DNA from: Fibrella aestuarina BUZ 2
GTDB taxonomy: Bacteria; Bacteroidota; Bacteroidia; Cytophagales; Spirosomataceae
Length of the DNA: 64,000 nucleotides
Direction: 5' to 3'
Assembly (NCBI RefSeq): GCF_000331105.1
Contig: NC_020054.1
Span: forward strand, 3,470,478-3,534,477
Shown: piece by piece, positions 8,415 to 19,299 of the stretch
Numbering within the stretch: the stretch's first letter is position 1
Layout: each line of letters starts with the position of its first letter
Made by a program: the position numbers and the translations under genes
The notes under the pieces: generated by a model
What the model was told of the DNA's origin: nothing
What the model saw: only the letters and a program-made list of their open reading frames with translations
The model's database searches: none

Positions 8415-9620
8415 ATGGTGCAACATCTTACCGACGCTGAGCGCGCAGCCATCACTACCCATCTGACGCAGGACGTGCGCGCGTTGGCCCTGCAACTGAC
8501 CAAACGGACCGACATCGATGGCCTGGTGGTAGTGGCGCAGATTCAGGCCCGGCAAAAGGCCCGCACCAAACTGCCCGGTTGGTACGCCAACCCGGCGCTG
8601 ATTTTCCCGCCGCCGCTCTCGGTGGAGCAGGCGTCGTCGGAAGCTACCGCCGCCTACAAAGCCTCGTTGGTGGGCGGGGGTACCTTGCTCGACCTCACGG
8701 GGGGCATGGGCGTCGACACGGCCGCCTTTGCCGCTCGTGTGGCCCGCGTAACGTACCTGGAACAACAACCCGCCGTGGCCGCCGCCACCGCCTATAACCT
8801 GCTGCAATTAGGCCTTGCCAACGTGGAGACGCAGGTTGGCGATGGGCTGGCGTATCTCGGCAACGTACCTGAGCCTGTCGATTGGCTCTATCTCGACCCG
8901 GCCCGCCGCGACGAACGGGGTGGGCGGGTGGTTGGCCTTGCCGACTGCGAGCCCGATGTGCTGACGTACCTGCCGTTAGTGCTAGCGAAAGGGCGAAACG
9001 TGCTGATCAAAACATCGCCCCTGCTCGACATCGAGGCCACTTTACGGCAATTGCCCACGTGCCGGGCGGTGCATGTGGTGGCGGTGCAGGGCGAGGTGAA
9101 AGAGCTACTCTTTGTGTTGGGCCAAACCGAACGGCCTGCCAGCGCCGTGCAGCTTGTGGCTGTAGACCTGCGCCACGATGGCCCCGTGACTTTTGCCTTC
9201 GAACGGGCCGACGAAACCCGCGCCACCGTTGCCCTGACCGAGTGGGCAACCGGCTTACCAACGTACCTGTATGAACCCAACGCGGCGGTGCTGAAAGCCG
9301 GTGCCTTCCGGCTGGTGGGCGAGCGGTTTGGGTTGGCTAAAGTGGCGCCCCACAGCCATTTGTACACGGGCAACCGCCTGGTAGAAGGGTTTCCGGGTCG
9401 CGCCTTCCACATTGACGCTCTTTGCAAGGCCGACCGAAAAACGCTGCTTGCTCACGTACCCGGCGGGCAGGCTAACCTGACGGTGCGGAACTTTCCGCAG
9501 ACAGTCGACCTGTTACGCAAGCAGTTGAGCCTGCGCGAAGGCGGTGATGTCTATGTATTTGCCACAACCCTGCCCAACAACGACAAGCGGTTAATAATAA
9601 CCCGCAAAGCATTACTTTGA
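8415..9620 (+). CDS. Class I SAM-dependent methyltransferase with THUMP-like domain
   Basis: A 401-residue protein. The SAM-binding motif LDLTGGMGVDTAAFA is at about residues 92-106 and is followed by YLEQQPAVAAATAYN and the catalytic-region motif LDPARRDERGGRV near 160. This LDPxRRD form is seen in an uncharacterised bacterial family carrying a THUMP-like C-terminal domain. The C-terminal part (YLYEPNAAVLKAGAFRLVGE) matches that layout. A THUMP-like module suggests RNA, perhaps tRNA, as substrate, but this is not established. It is read divergently from the SulP transporter. No methyl acceptor can be named. Confidence 0.82.
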   Translation: MVQHLTDAERAAITTHLTQDVRALALQLTKRTDIDGLVVVAQIQARQKARTKLPGWYANPALIFPPPLSVEQASSEATAAYKASLVGGGTLLDLTGGMGVDTAAFAARVARVTYLEQQPAVAAATAYNLLQLGLANVETQVGDGLAYLGNVPEPVDWLYLDPARRDERGGRVVGLADCEPDVLTYLPLVLAKGRNVLIKTSPLLDIEATLRQLPTCRAVHVVAVQGEVKELLFVLGQTERPASAVQLVAVDLRHDGPVTFAFERADETRATVALTEWATGLPTYLYEPNAAVLKAGAFRLVGERFGLAKVAPHSHLYTGNRLVEGFPGRAFHIDALCKADRKTLLAHVPGGQANLTVRNFPQTVDLLRKQLSLREGGDVYVFATTLPNNDKRLIITRKALL

Positions 9621-9733
9621 GGACTAAACATGGTCTAACCACCAACGATTTGGGCATTGGCTGACTCCTTAGACAAGAACCACCGGGCAGCAGCGCCTGA
9701 CTCCGACAAAAACTCATCTACACACAACTAACT

Positions 9734-10405
9734 ATGCGTAACGTACTGATTGGCGCCGGGCTTTTCCTGGCCACCTTACCCGCCCTCGGCCAGACCATTT
9801 ACGCGGGTGACCAGACGATCGACAAGCAAACCTACAAAGGCCTGTTTCTGACCATTCCGATGGCCGACCGGCAGGTAGAGCGCGACTGGGAGGAGCAACT
9901 GAAGCAATATGGCCGCCTCACCACCTCGCGCAGCGTGTACCGCGTGACGACCGCCGACATCCGCGACATTTCGTCGGAGCCGGTCAACCTGACGAGCCAG
10001 CTCAAAGGCAACAAAAAATCGACGACGCTCTTCGTGGCCTTCGATCAGGGTGGCGGTAACTTCATCGCCCCCGGCAACGGCAACTACAGCGCCGCCGAAA
10101 CGCTGCTGAAAAATTTTGCTGACAAAACGATTTTCAACGATGAAGTGCGGGGTGCCGAAGAGTCGTTCAACGAGGCACAGCGGGCGCACCAGAAGCTGGT
10201 GAAACGCGGCGAAAACCTGGTCAGCGACATCGAGTCGAACCGCAAGGAGAAAGAGCGCCTGCTCCGCAAGATCGACGAAAACGCCAAGGAGCTAGAGCAG
10301 TTGCAGAAAGACGTCGAAACCAACAAAACCGATCAGGCCAACGCCCTGACCGAGATGGATAACAAACGCAAAAACGTCGAAGCCGTAAAAGCGAAGAAGC
10401 AATAG
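9734..10405 (+). CDS. Exported coiled-coil protein of unknown function
   Basis: A 223-residue protein with a clear signal peptide (MRNVLIGAGLFLATLPALGQ, cleavage after GQ or before it). A globular part of about 110 residues (GDQTIDKQTYKGLFL, TTLFVAFDQGGGNFI) is followed by a long Lys/Glu-rich coiled coil from about residue 140 to the end (RKEKERLLRKIDENAKELEQ). I do not recognise a domain. It is probably periplasmic or attached to the cell envelope. It lies 113 bp downstream of the methyltransferase and is followed by an inverted repeat, so it may be its own transcription unit. Confidence 0.75.
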   Translation: MRNVLIGAGLFLATLPALGQTIYAGDQTIDKQTYKGLFLTIPMADRQVERDWEEQLKQYGRLTTSRSVYRVTTADIRDISSEPVNLTSQLKGNKKSTTLFVAFDQGGGNFIAPGNGNYSAAETLLKNFADKTIFNDEVRGAEESFNEAQRAHQKLVKRGENLVSDIESNRKEKERLLRKIDENAKELEQLQKDVETNKTDQANALTEMDNKRKNVEAVKAKKQ

Positions 10406-10412
10406 ACAGGAA

Positions 10413-10514
10413 CACGGTTTATGTTCACTGGCCTCAGTTCACTGTCTTCTGTTGGCTGATTAGCCAACAAAGGACAGCGAACTGAGGGCAGCGGACAATA
10501 AACAGTAAACCGTG
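10413..10514. repeat. Long intergenic inverted repeat LIP-2
   Basis: Imperfect palindrome whose arms read CACGGTTTA...CTCAGTTC...TGTTGGCT on the left, with the complement on the right, closing on TTGGCTGATTAGCCAA at about 10453-10468. It fills most of the gap between two co-directional genes and belongs with the other long palindromes of this window. Confidence 0.8.
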
Positions 10515-10557
10515 AACCGGAGTTGACATAACGTAATCAACTTATCCGATCAACGTT

Positions 10558-10953
10558 ATGCAGTATTCTGAATTCATTCATGCCGCCAAGGCCAAGCTTG
10601 GTGTCGACACCGAGCAAGATGTGCTTGATGTGTCCCGTGCGTTTCTGCACACCCTCACGACTCACCTGGCTGGTAATGCCGCCGACAAACTGGGCGCCCA
10701 ACTGCCGGGCCCGCTGCTCGATATTATCCGCGAAATCCCGCCCGAAGAACGCGATCAGGGCGAGCGTTTTAAACTCACCGAGTTCTACGAACGCGTGGGC
10801 GATCAACTCGGCGTCGATGCCGAAGAAGGCAAGCAAAAGACGCATCAGTTCATGGAATTGCTGGGACAGATGATCACCACCGGCGAGCTGCACAAAATTA
10901 AAGTCACCCTCTCCGACGACTACGCCCCACTGTTTGACGGCATGGTCGTGTAG
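10558..10953 (+). CDS. DUF2267 domain protein
   Basis: A 131-residue cytoplasmic protein that is mostly alpha-helical in character. The pattern of two related halves, each with an E-F-x-x-x-V or L-x-E-F-x-x-R-V element (YSEFIHAAKAKLGVD; LTEFYERVGDQLGVD), and the PGPLLDIIRE segment fit DUF2267, a family with no established function. It has no signal peptide or membrane helix. It lies between two long inverted repeats, upstream of a CoA-transferase gene whose own start falls just after the second repeat. The family match is from memory of its repeats and length, so moderately secure. Confidence 0.75.
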   Translation: MQYSEFIHAAKAKLGVDTEQDVLDVSRAFLHTLTTHLAGNAADKLGAQLPGPLLDIIREIPPEERDQGERFKLTEFYERVGDQLGVDAEEGKQKTHQFMELLGQMITTGELHKIKVTLSDDYAPLFDGMVV

Positions 10954-10956
10954 GAG

Positions 10957-11083
10957 TTTCGAGTTTGACGGTTGAAGTTTGCAGCTTCGGGTTTATAGTT
11001 AGCTAACGCAAGCCGACCATGCGCGAGCCAACTGTAAACTCGAAACTGCAAACTGCAAACTTTAACCCGAAGACGCCAAACGG
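10957..11083. repeat. Long intergenic inverted repeat LIP-3
   Basis: Imperfect palindrome with arms made of GAGTTT/CAGTTT words, closing around AGTTAGCTAACGCAAGC on the left and GCGAGCCAACT on the right (about 10998-11033). It is clearly related in sequence to LIP-4 on the other side of the CoA-transferase gene. A reading frame through its right arm lengthens the CoA-transferase frame artificially. Confidence 0.8.
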
Positions 11084-11093
11084 CAATTGTCCC

Positions 11094-12374
11094 ATGCCCC
11101 TTCCGCTCACGACGCCTGAACAGGCGGTTTCGGCCATCCAATCTGGTAACCGAGTATTCATTCATAGCGTAGCCCAGACGCCCCACGTCCTGATTCGGGC
11201 GATGGTCGCGCAGGCCGACCGGCTCACCGACGTCGAGATCTGCCACATCCATACCGAAGGCCCGCTGCCATACCTGGAGCCCCAGTATCAGACCGCCTTT
11301 CGGCCCAACTCCTTCTTTATCGGGGCCAACATGCGCCGGCAACTGGCGCAGGGCATCGGCGACTACGTACCCATCTTTCTGAGCGAAATTCCGCTGCTGT
11401 TTAGCCGCAACATCCTACCCGTCGATGTGGCGCTGATTCAGGTGTCGCCGCCCGACGCCCACGGCTACTGCTCGCTGGGGCCGTCGGTCGACGTGTCGCT
11501 GGCGGCTATCCGGGCGGCCAAATACGTGATCGCGCAGATCAACCCGCGGGTGCCACGTACCCACGGCGATGGCCTGATTCCCGTATCGATGCTCCACGCC
11601 GCCGTGGAGGTCGACGAACCGATCTACGAAGTAAAACCCGGTGCGATTGACGCCACCGACCGCAAAATTGGGCAGTACGTAGCGAGTCTGGTCGAGGACG
11701 GCGCCACGCTGCAACTGGGCATCGGCGGCATTCCCAACGCCACCCTGGCCGAGCTGATACACCACAAAGGGTTGGGCATTCACACCGAAATGTTTACCGA
11801 CGGCATCATCGACCTGGTGGAGCGGGGCGTCATCACGGGCGAACACAAGACGGTGTTGCCCTATCGCATCGTATCGAGTTTCGTGATGGGCAGTCAGCGC
11901 GTGTATGACTTCATCGACGACAACCCCGCCGTGGCCATGAAACAGGCGAGCTACACCAACGACACGGCCATCATCCGCCGCAACCCGAAGGTGACGGCCA
12001 TCAACAGTGCCATCGAAATCGACCTCACGGGGCAGGTCTGCGCCGATACCATCGGGACGATGCAGTATTCGGGTGTGGGCGGCCAAATGGATTTTGTACG
12101 GGGCGCCTCGCTGTCGGAAGGAGGCAAGCCCATCATTGCCCTGCCGTCAGTCACGAGCAAAGGCCTGAGCAAGATTGTACCGTTTCTGAAAGAAGGGGCC
12201 GGCGTAACCACCACCCGCGCCCACGTCCACTACATCGTGACCGAATATGGCATTGCCAACCTCTACGGCCAAAACCTGCGCCAACGGGCCCGCGCCCTCA
12301 TCAACATCGCCCACCCCGACCACCGCGAAGCTCTGGAACGGGAAGCCCACGCCCGATTCGGGCCGTTGGGTTGA
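11094..12374 (+). CDS. Acetyl-CoA hydrolase/transferase family protein (4-hydroxybutyrate/acetate CoA-transferase-like)
   Basis: A 426-residue class I CoA-transferase of the Cat1/AbfT type, which moves CoA between acyl-CoA and acetate or a related acid through a glutamyl-CoA intermediate. Diagnostic stretches are LGIGGIPNATLAELI, the catalytic-Glu motif GIHTEMFTDGIIDL, and the C-terminal HYIVTEYGIANLYG. I start it at the ATG at 11094 (MPLPLTTPEQAV). The frame continues 25 codons upstream to 11019, but those codons lie in an inverted repeat and read as its repeated words. Function would fit the acetate/propionate theme of the left end, though it is not in that operon. Specificity cannot be read from the sequence. 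Confidence 0.88.
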   Translation: MPLPLTTPEQAVSAIQSGNRVFIHSVAQTPHVLIRAMVAQADRLTDVEICHIHTEGPLPYLEPQYQTAFRPNSFFIGANMRRQLAQGIGDYVPIFLSEIPLLFSRNILPVDVALIQVSPPDAHGYCSLGPSVDVSLAAIRAAKYVIAQINPRVPRTHGDGLIPVSMLHAAVEVDEPIYEVKPGAIDATDRKIGQYVASLVEDGATLQLGIGGIPNATLAELIHHKGLGIHTEMFTDGIIDLVERGVITGEHKTVLPYRIVSSFVMGSQRVYDFIDDNPAVAMKQASYTNDTAIIRRNPKVTAINSAIEIDLTGQVCADTIGTMQYSGVGGQMDFVRGASLSEGGKPIIALPSVTSKGLSKIVPFLKEGAGVTTTRAHVHYIVTEYGIANLYGQNLRQRARALINIAHPDHREALEREAHARFGPLG

Positions 12375-12378
12375 GGTT

Positions 12379-12490
12379 GGCGTTTCGGGTTTTATGTTTC
12401 GAGTTTTGGGCTTCGAGTTTACAGTTAGCTAACGCGAGCTAATCATGTATCAGTTAACTGTAGACTCGAAACTCCAAACTGAAAACGCCA
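12379..12490. repeat. Long intergenic inverted repeat LIP-4
   Basis: Imperfect palindrome just after the CoA-transferase stop. The arms carry GGCGTTT, CGAGTTTACAGTTAGCT and their complements around the core TTAGCTAACGCGAGC (about 12424-12438). The right half repeats much of LIP-3, including ACTCGAAACT.CAAACT, so the two flank the gene as related copies. Confidence 0.8.
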
Positions 12491-12543
12491 AACGATAAAC
12501 TCTATTGACAATCAAAGCACTTTACTGCACTTTTCAAGGAATT

Positions 12544-12575
12544 GGCCGGGGTTCGCCTCCCGGCCTTTATTTTTA
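12544..12575 (+). terminator. Intrinsic terminator
   Basis: GC stem GGCCGGG / CCCGGCC (12544-12550 and 12559-12565) with an 8-base loop, followed by TTTATTTTT. It would end transcription coming from the CoA-transferase before the glucosidase gene. Confidence 0.7.
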
Positions 12576-12626
12576 CACCTTGTTTTACAGTTCATTACCA
12601 TTCAGGCTATCGTACGACAAAACGTC

Positions 12627-15317
<2,691 letters not shown>

Positions 15318-15329
15318 TGACCTAGCAGA

Positions 15330-15374
15330 TGGCTCTGTGACGTATATTGTGGTAACGGATACGTCACAGAGCCA
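15330..15374 (+). terminator. Intrinsic terminator of the glucosidase gene
   Basis: A perfect 16-bp stem (TGGCTCTGTGACGTAT, 15330-15345, and its complement, 15359-15374) with a 13-base loop, starting 12 bases after the stop codon and followed by TTTGGTTT. Confidence 0.8.
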
Positions 15375-15622
15375 TTTGGTTTCCGGCCGTGATTATAATT
15401 GGTGAGTGCTGAAAAGTGTGTTTAATGTCTTGTTAATCAGCACTTTGAGGATTCGGAAAAGCCCGAAGGCTGGGGCTGGAATAGTGTCGCTGGCCTTAAC
15501 GTGCCTAATCCACAGCAAGATGGATTGAAACTACTTCCCCACCGCCCGCGAGGCCCAGGCGGCACTTGTCATAACGTACCTGATCCAGAGCAAGAAGAAT
15601 TGAATGAGACCGCCAGGTAGCC
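15375..15622. other. Gene-free stretch holding two CRISPR-like repeat copies
   Basis: After the glucosidase terminator there is no credible open frame up to the phospholipase stop codon at 15623. The only structure I see is the pair of 36-base repeats described separately at 15496-15531 and 15571-15606. Confidence 0.5.
15496..15606. repeat. Two diverged 36-bp direct repeats with a 39-bp spacer (possible relic mini-CRISPR)
   Basis: Copy 1 spans 15496-15531 and copy 2 spans 15571-15606. They share 28 of 36 positions. Copy 1 ends in GGATTGAAAC, the ATTGAAA(C/G) 3' end common in type I/III CRISPR repeats. Copy 2 ends in AATTGAATG, and a decayed last repeat is usual in arrays. The geometry of a 36-bp repeat and a 39-bp spacer fits. 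There are only two copies and no cas genes in the window, so an ordinary duplicated intergenic sequence is equally possible. Confidence 0.35.
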
Positions 15623-16531
15623 TTATAGCCAGTTGACAAGCGATACGGCTAGGCCGATGGTGGTCTGGCGGTGGTTGTAGTCGATGAGGGTTTCGCCGTA
15701 GCCATGTAAAATCTGAAGGTCGCCGCGCAGGTTTCCCGTCACCGGAAACGTCCAGTCGAACTGAACCTGCCCCCGGTTGCGCGTCCCGCCCCGGAGGGAG
15801 TGACTACCCACCACCGAAAACATATGGCGGTCTGTGTGGTAGATGACCGTCGCATCGGCCCGGCCGATGTTGTCCGTGATCGCCGGGTTTTCGTCTTCGG
15901 CATCGGGGAGCCGTAACCACGGACGAAGCAGCACGGTCCACCGGCCCCGCTCAAAACCGGCGTGCAGAATCACCCGGTTCCAACTGCGCGACAGCGGCAC
16001 GGCCCGCCCGTTTGACTGATGGTTCAGGGCGATGCCGACCATCCGGGTCCGTAGCCCCAGCAACGGAAAATTGGTGGCGAAGTTGAGAATCGCCTCCGGT
16101 TCGTAGTTGGTTTCGCGGAAGGGCCGCGAGAACGTCGTGTTATAGACCTGCCAGTGCGATTTTTGCGTGTAGCCCACCCACAGATCGCCGTGCTTGCCAA
16201 AAATGCCCTGTAAGGCCTTCACTTTGAGGCTCAATTGCCAGCGGGCTTCATAGCGGCCCAACGGGATATAGAACGGATAGTTGTAGGTGGGGTTTTCGCT
16301 GACGGGCTGTTCGTTGGGGTCGCTCGACCAGCGTCCGGCTGTCACGTACAGGGGCTTGTAAGGCGTAATCAGGAACGTACCCCGGCGCGTGGCCGAGTCC
16401 AGTTCCCACCGATCCGACAAGGTGCCAAACACGGGCTTCTTGGCAAACAGGGGGTCTTTCTGCGCGTGGCAGGGCGAGCCACACAGGCCACTGCCGAGCA
16501 GCGTGATAAGCCAGCATAAAGGATGTTTCAT
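15623..16531 (-). CDS. pldA: Outer-membrane phospholipase A (OMPLA-like)
   Basis: About 302 residues starting at the ATG at 16529-16531 (MKHPLCWLITLLGSGLCG), which begins a signal peptide ending near CHAQ. A start at 16552 adds seven residues before it. The mature part is a predicted 12-strand beta-barrel with the OMPLA active-site signature NHQSNGR near residue 170, containing the catalytic His and Ser (in E. coli PldA the motif is HxSNG). It ends with aromatic-rich strands (TTIGLAVSLVNWL). It should hydrolyse phospholipids at the outer membrane to lysophospholipid and fatty acid, and then fully deacylate them. It is the last gene of a minus-strand run with a glycerophosphodiesterase and a lipase, which suggests a joint role in lipid turnover. 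Confidence 0.88.
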   Translation of the reverse strand: MKHPLCWLITLLGSGLCGSPCHAQKDPLFAKKPVFGTLSDRWELDSATRRGTFLITPYKPLYVTAGRWSSDPNEQPVSENPTYNYPFYIPLGRYEARWQLSLKVKALQGIFGKHGDLWVGYTQKSHWQVYNTTFSRPFRETNYEPEAILNFATNFPLLGLRTRMVGIALNHQSNGRAVPLSRSWNRVILHAGFERGRWTVLLRPWLRLPDAEDENPAITDNIGRADATVIYHTDRHMFSVVGSHSLRGGTRNRGQVQFDWTFPVTGNLRGDLQILHGYGETLIDYNHRQTTIGLAVSLVNWL

Positions 16532-16594
16532 CCGTTGTTGGAGAAAGTGCACGTACTCAGCGCCGCTGAGTACATACCTGATTGATGACGATTG

Positions 16595-17248
16595 TTACCA
16601 GGATAATACCCGCCAGAGCAGTTGTGCCTGTAGGGAGGCGGCATTCTCGCGGGTAGCGGTGGGGTTTAGCCAGCGGACTTCGGCGGCGAGGCGGAGGCGA
16701 TTCGAGAGCGGCTGCGTGTACGACAGCGCCCACAGCCAGCCCGCACTCAGTTCCTGCGAGTTGACCGAGCCTTTATAGCTGTATTCTGACCGGATCAGGT
16801 ACGTGCCGAAGCCAACCGTTGCGGCCAGGCGCCGCCACAAACTGCGCTCGGTCCCCGAGTGCCAGGCTAGAGGCATCTGATACACCAGCAGGATCGGAAT
16901 GGCCGACACGCTGACGGAGCCGGGTTCGCCGTTGACGACACCCTTGTAGGTATAAAACGTGGTCAGGCCGGTTTCAAGGCCAGTTCGAAACCGGTGGTCG
17001 GGGTGCCACAAAGCACGGATCATCACCGACTGCCCCAGCCGATTCGTCTCCGTTTGCCGCCAGGCGGGCGGAATACCGATGGCACTGGCGTACTGCGAAC
17101 TGCCCACGCCCACCGTTACGACGATGTGGTACGTACCCCGTTTGCCGCCAGTGGTGTCGGTAGGGGGCGAGAACTGCGCCCGGGCTGCTCGTCCGGCAAG
17201 TAGGGCCAACAAGCTTAACCCGATGATTGTACGTGCGTGCATAGTCAT
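16595..17248 (-). CDS. Predicted outer-membrane beta-barrel protein
   Basis: A 217-residue protein with a signal peptide (MTMHARTIIGLSLLALLAGR to ARAQ). The mature part is rich in alternating polar and aromatic/aliphatic residues typical of beta-strands (TYHIVVTVGVGSSQYAS; LSAGWLWALSYTQPLSNRLR) and ends LLWRVLSW. I do not recognise a family. Its start overlaps the stop of the glycerophosphodiesterase gene by four bases (ATGA), and the phospholipase lies 63 bp downstream, so the three are very likely translated from one message. It may be a small porin or a structural barrel serving its enzyme neighbours. Confidence 0.75.
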   Translation of the reverse strand: MTMHARTIIGLSLLALLAGRAARAQFSPPTDTTGGKRGTYHIVVTVGVGSSQYASAIGIPPAWRQTETNRLGQSVMIRALWHPDHRFRTGLETGLTTFYTYKGVVNGEPGSVSVSAIPILLVYQMPLAWHSGTERSLWRRLAATVGFGTYLIRSEYSYKGSVNSQELSAGWLWALSYTQPLSNRLRLAAEVRWLNPTATRENAASLQAQLLWRVLSW

Positions 17249-18513
17249 GGCGCGGTGTAATGGTAGTAGGCAACCGCCGGGGCGTAATTGGAAAGAATAC
17301 CGTTCAGGTTGGCCTGCTTGACGAATTTTTCGATGAAGGGCGCATCATCCAGTGTCCAGACGAAGACCCGCCGCCCTTCAGCCTGCATGGCCCGAACCTC
17401 ATCGGTCTGCGGCCCCAGCGTCCAGCGGGGCGCCCAGACGGCCGCGCCCAGTTCGCGAACAAGGGCCGGGTCCAACTCGCAGAGCACGGGCGTATTGGCT
17501 TTGTTGGGTAAGGCCCGGTAGGCGGCCACAGCGTCGGTGCTGGGGAGCCCAATCACGATTTGCAGCCGTCGGCCCCGCAGCCGGGCGCGTTCGTTGAAAC
17601 GCTGTTGCAGGGCCTGTACCCGGTCCATCGGCCCGCTGAACTTGGCGTCGATCCAGACAAACTGCAGGTCGGTATTGTCGACGATGGTTTGCAGGGCCTG
17701 CTCCAGCGTCGGAATCCGTTCGCCGTAGAGCAGCGGAAACGAGGTTTGTAATTGCTCGAAGGTGTAGTCGCTGATACCGCCGCTCAGCCCATTTTTCTGG
17801 ATTAGCCGCTGATTGAGCCGGTTGTCGTGGTAAAGAACCGGTATGCTGTCTTTGGTATAGCGCACGTCGATCTCCACACCCGTAGCCCCAAACCGGGCTG
17901 CCCGGCGCAGAATCGCCAGTGAATTTTCCGAAACACCCAGCAAATCGGCCGTCCGCCCACCGCCCCGGTGCGCGATGATCTCAAACGGTTTCGGGTTGAG
18001 CGGGCGTCGATACATGAGCGTAATGGATCGGGCGGGGGTACCCGTACCCGTATCGAACGTACCCCGAAGGGCCAGCGTGTCGCCCGCCTGCGGGGTGGCG
18101 TTGAAGGGAAGCAGGCTGCCGCCCCGTTTGCGAACCAGTTGCAGCGCCGCCTGCCCCGTGCCCTGGTTAGTCAGGGTGCGCCAGAAGCCCGTCAGGCGCA
18201 GGCTGTCGGAAGTCTGATCGATTTCCAGGTTAAAGAAGCCCACGCTGACACCCGTCAGAATCGACAGGGTGTGCACACTGTCGACCCCGTCATTGACCGC
18301 CGACCAGCGCAGCACCACCTGTTCGCCAAACGTATCGGTGCCACCCGATACGGCATAAACGCCTTCCATGCTTCGGCGAATGCCCGTGCGAAACGGCCCG
18401 CTGCCGGGCTTGTTGCTGAAATCGTACGGAATCGGGGCTTCGTAGACAGGGCGGCACCCCATCACCAGTAGCCACAGGCTGGCCAGGTTAAGCAGACAGG
18501 AGCGCATCAGCAT
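17245..18513 (-). CDS. Glycerophosphodiester phosphodiesterase family lipoprotein
   Basis: A 422-residue protein with a lipoprotein signal peptide (MLMRSCLLNLASLWLLVMGC), so probably anchored to a membrane by its Cys. The N-terminal 150 residues are a beta-rich extension of unknown role. From about residue 175 there is a GDPD TIM-barrel: IAHRGGGRTADLLGVSENS with the catalytic His near 180, GVEIDVRYTKDSIPVLYHD with metal-binding Glu/Asp and the second catalytic His, and a C-terminal MQAEGRRVFVWTLDD. It hydrolyses glycerophosphodiesters, the product of complete phospholipid deacylation, to sn-glycerol 3-phosphate and an alcohol. That is the logical next step after the PldA encoded two genes downstream. 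Start and stop overlap with both neighbours (1 and 4 bases). Confidence 0.9.
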   Translation of the reverse strand: MLMRSCLLNLASLWLLVMGCRPVYEAPIPYDFSNKPGSGPFRTGIRRSMEGVYAVSGGTDTFGEQVVLRWSAVNDGVDSVHTLSILTGVSVGFFNLEIDQTSDSLRLTGFWRTLTNQGTGQAALQLVRKRGGSLLPFNATPQAGDTLALRGTFDTGTGTPARSITLMYRRPLNPKPFEIIAHRGGGRTADLLGVSENSLAILRRAARFGATGVEIDVRYTKDSIPVLYHDNRLNQRLIQKNGLSGGISDYTFEQLQTSFPLLYGERIPTLEQALQTIVDNTDLQFVWIDAKFSGPMDRVQALQQRFNERARLRGRRLQIVIGLPSTDAVAAYRALPNKANTPVLCELDPALVRELGAAVWAPRWTLGPQTDEVRAMQAEGRRVFVWTLDDAPFIEKFVKQANLNGILSNYAPAVAYYHYTAP

Positions 18514-19283
18514 CAGTAGTGGATGAAGTTAAAAATGAGTTCGGGGTAAAACAGGGGCTTGTCGAATGTGCTGTACAGCGCCCAGAACTGCCAGTTGTAG
18601 CGCGTGTAGGCCCCCCGGAAGCCCATCGAGATGTGCCGTTTGTGGTAATAAGGCTGTTCGAGCATAAAGGTGACAGCAAAGCCATCGCGCTCGCGGCTCC
18701 GTTGTGAGACACGCAACCCACCCACCGACGAACCGTAATAAAAGCCGAGAATGGCCTCTACCTTCAGCGTGTATTGCAGGTCAGATGCGGGGCGAAACCC
18801 CACCGACAGGTTGGGCATCATGAGCAGCCCCGCCGCCTGGCTGTTGAACACATCGCTGATTTTCAGGAACCCGTGCCAGCCGTTGAGCTCATCGCCGACA
18901 GCCAGAAACAACCGCTTCGACAGGGGGAGCGCGTAGCGAAGACCGAGGGTGCCGCTCGTTTGCACGAACTGCGTTTGCAGCCGCCCCGTGGCATACAACC
19001 GCTGGCTCAACCCCCGCTGCACCTGTATATCGAGTGCTGGAATGCTGATGCGCAACTCTTCCGTCAACTCGGGTGGGGCGGGGGTGAGGGTAATTCCCAC
19101 CGATTGCCGCCATTGGCCCGGCAGCGGGGCCTGCGGGAAATAGATGCCCGGTCGGTGCTCAACGGCTGCGGCCGCCGGTTGCTGTGGCTGGCTGTTGTCC
19201 TGCTGCCCCCTGCCTACCAGCGGCACCAGCGCCAGACCCACAAGCAGCGCCGCCACGAGCCGTTCGTTCAGGTATCCAGTCAT
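18513..19283 (-). CDS. Predicted outer-membrane protein of the lipid cassette
   Basis: About 256 residues from the ATG at 19281-19283 (MTGYLNERLVAALLVGLALV), which begins a signal peptide. An upstream alternative at 19322 would overlap the neighbouring gene. The protein has strand-like segments (LFLAVGDELNGWHGFLKISD; YTLKVEAILGFYYGSSVGGL; HISMGFRGAYTRYNWQFWAL) and a terminal aromatic-rich strand, as in outer-membrane barrels. It has a proline- and glutamine-rich linker after the signal. No family recognised. Its stop shares a base with the GDPD start, which makes co-translation likely. Confidence 0.72.
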   Translation of the reverse strand: MTGYLNERLVAALLVGLALVPLVGRGQQDNSQPQQPAAAAVEHRPGIYFPQAPLPGQWRQSVGITLTPAPPELTEELRISIPALDIQVQRGLSQRLYATGRLQTQFVQTSGTLGLRYALPLSKRLFLAVGDELNGWHGFLKISDVFNSQAAGLLMMPNLSVGFRPASDLQYTLKVEAILGFYYGSSVGGLRVSQRSRERDGFAVTFMLEQPYYHKRHISMGFRGAYTRYNWQFWALYSTFDKPLFYPELIFNFIHY

Positions 19284-19299
19284 TGTAAAGCGGCGTTGG

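Noticed and set aside
8265..8807. N-terminal extension of the SulP frame
   Set aside because: The extra 181 residues are not membrane-like and overlap the divergent methyltransferase gene; the family begins at VNPFKSL.
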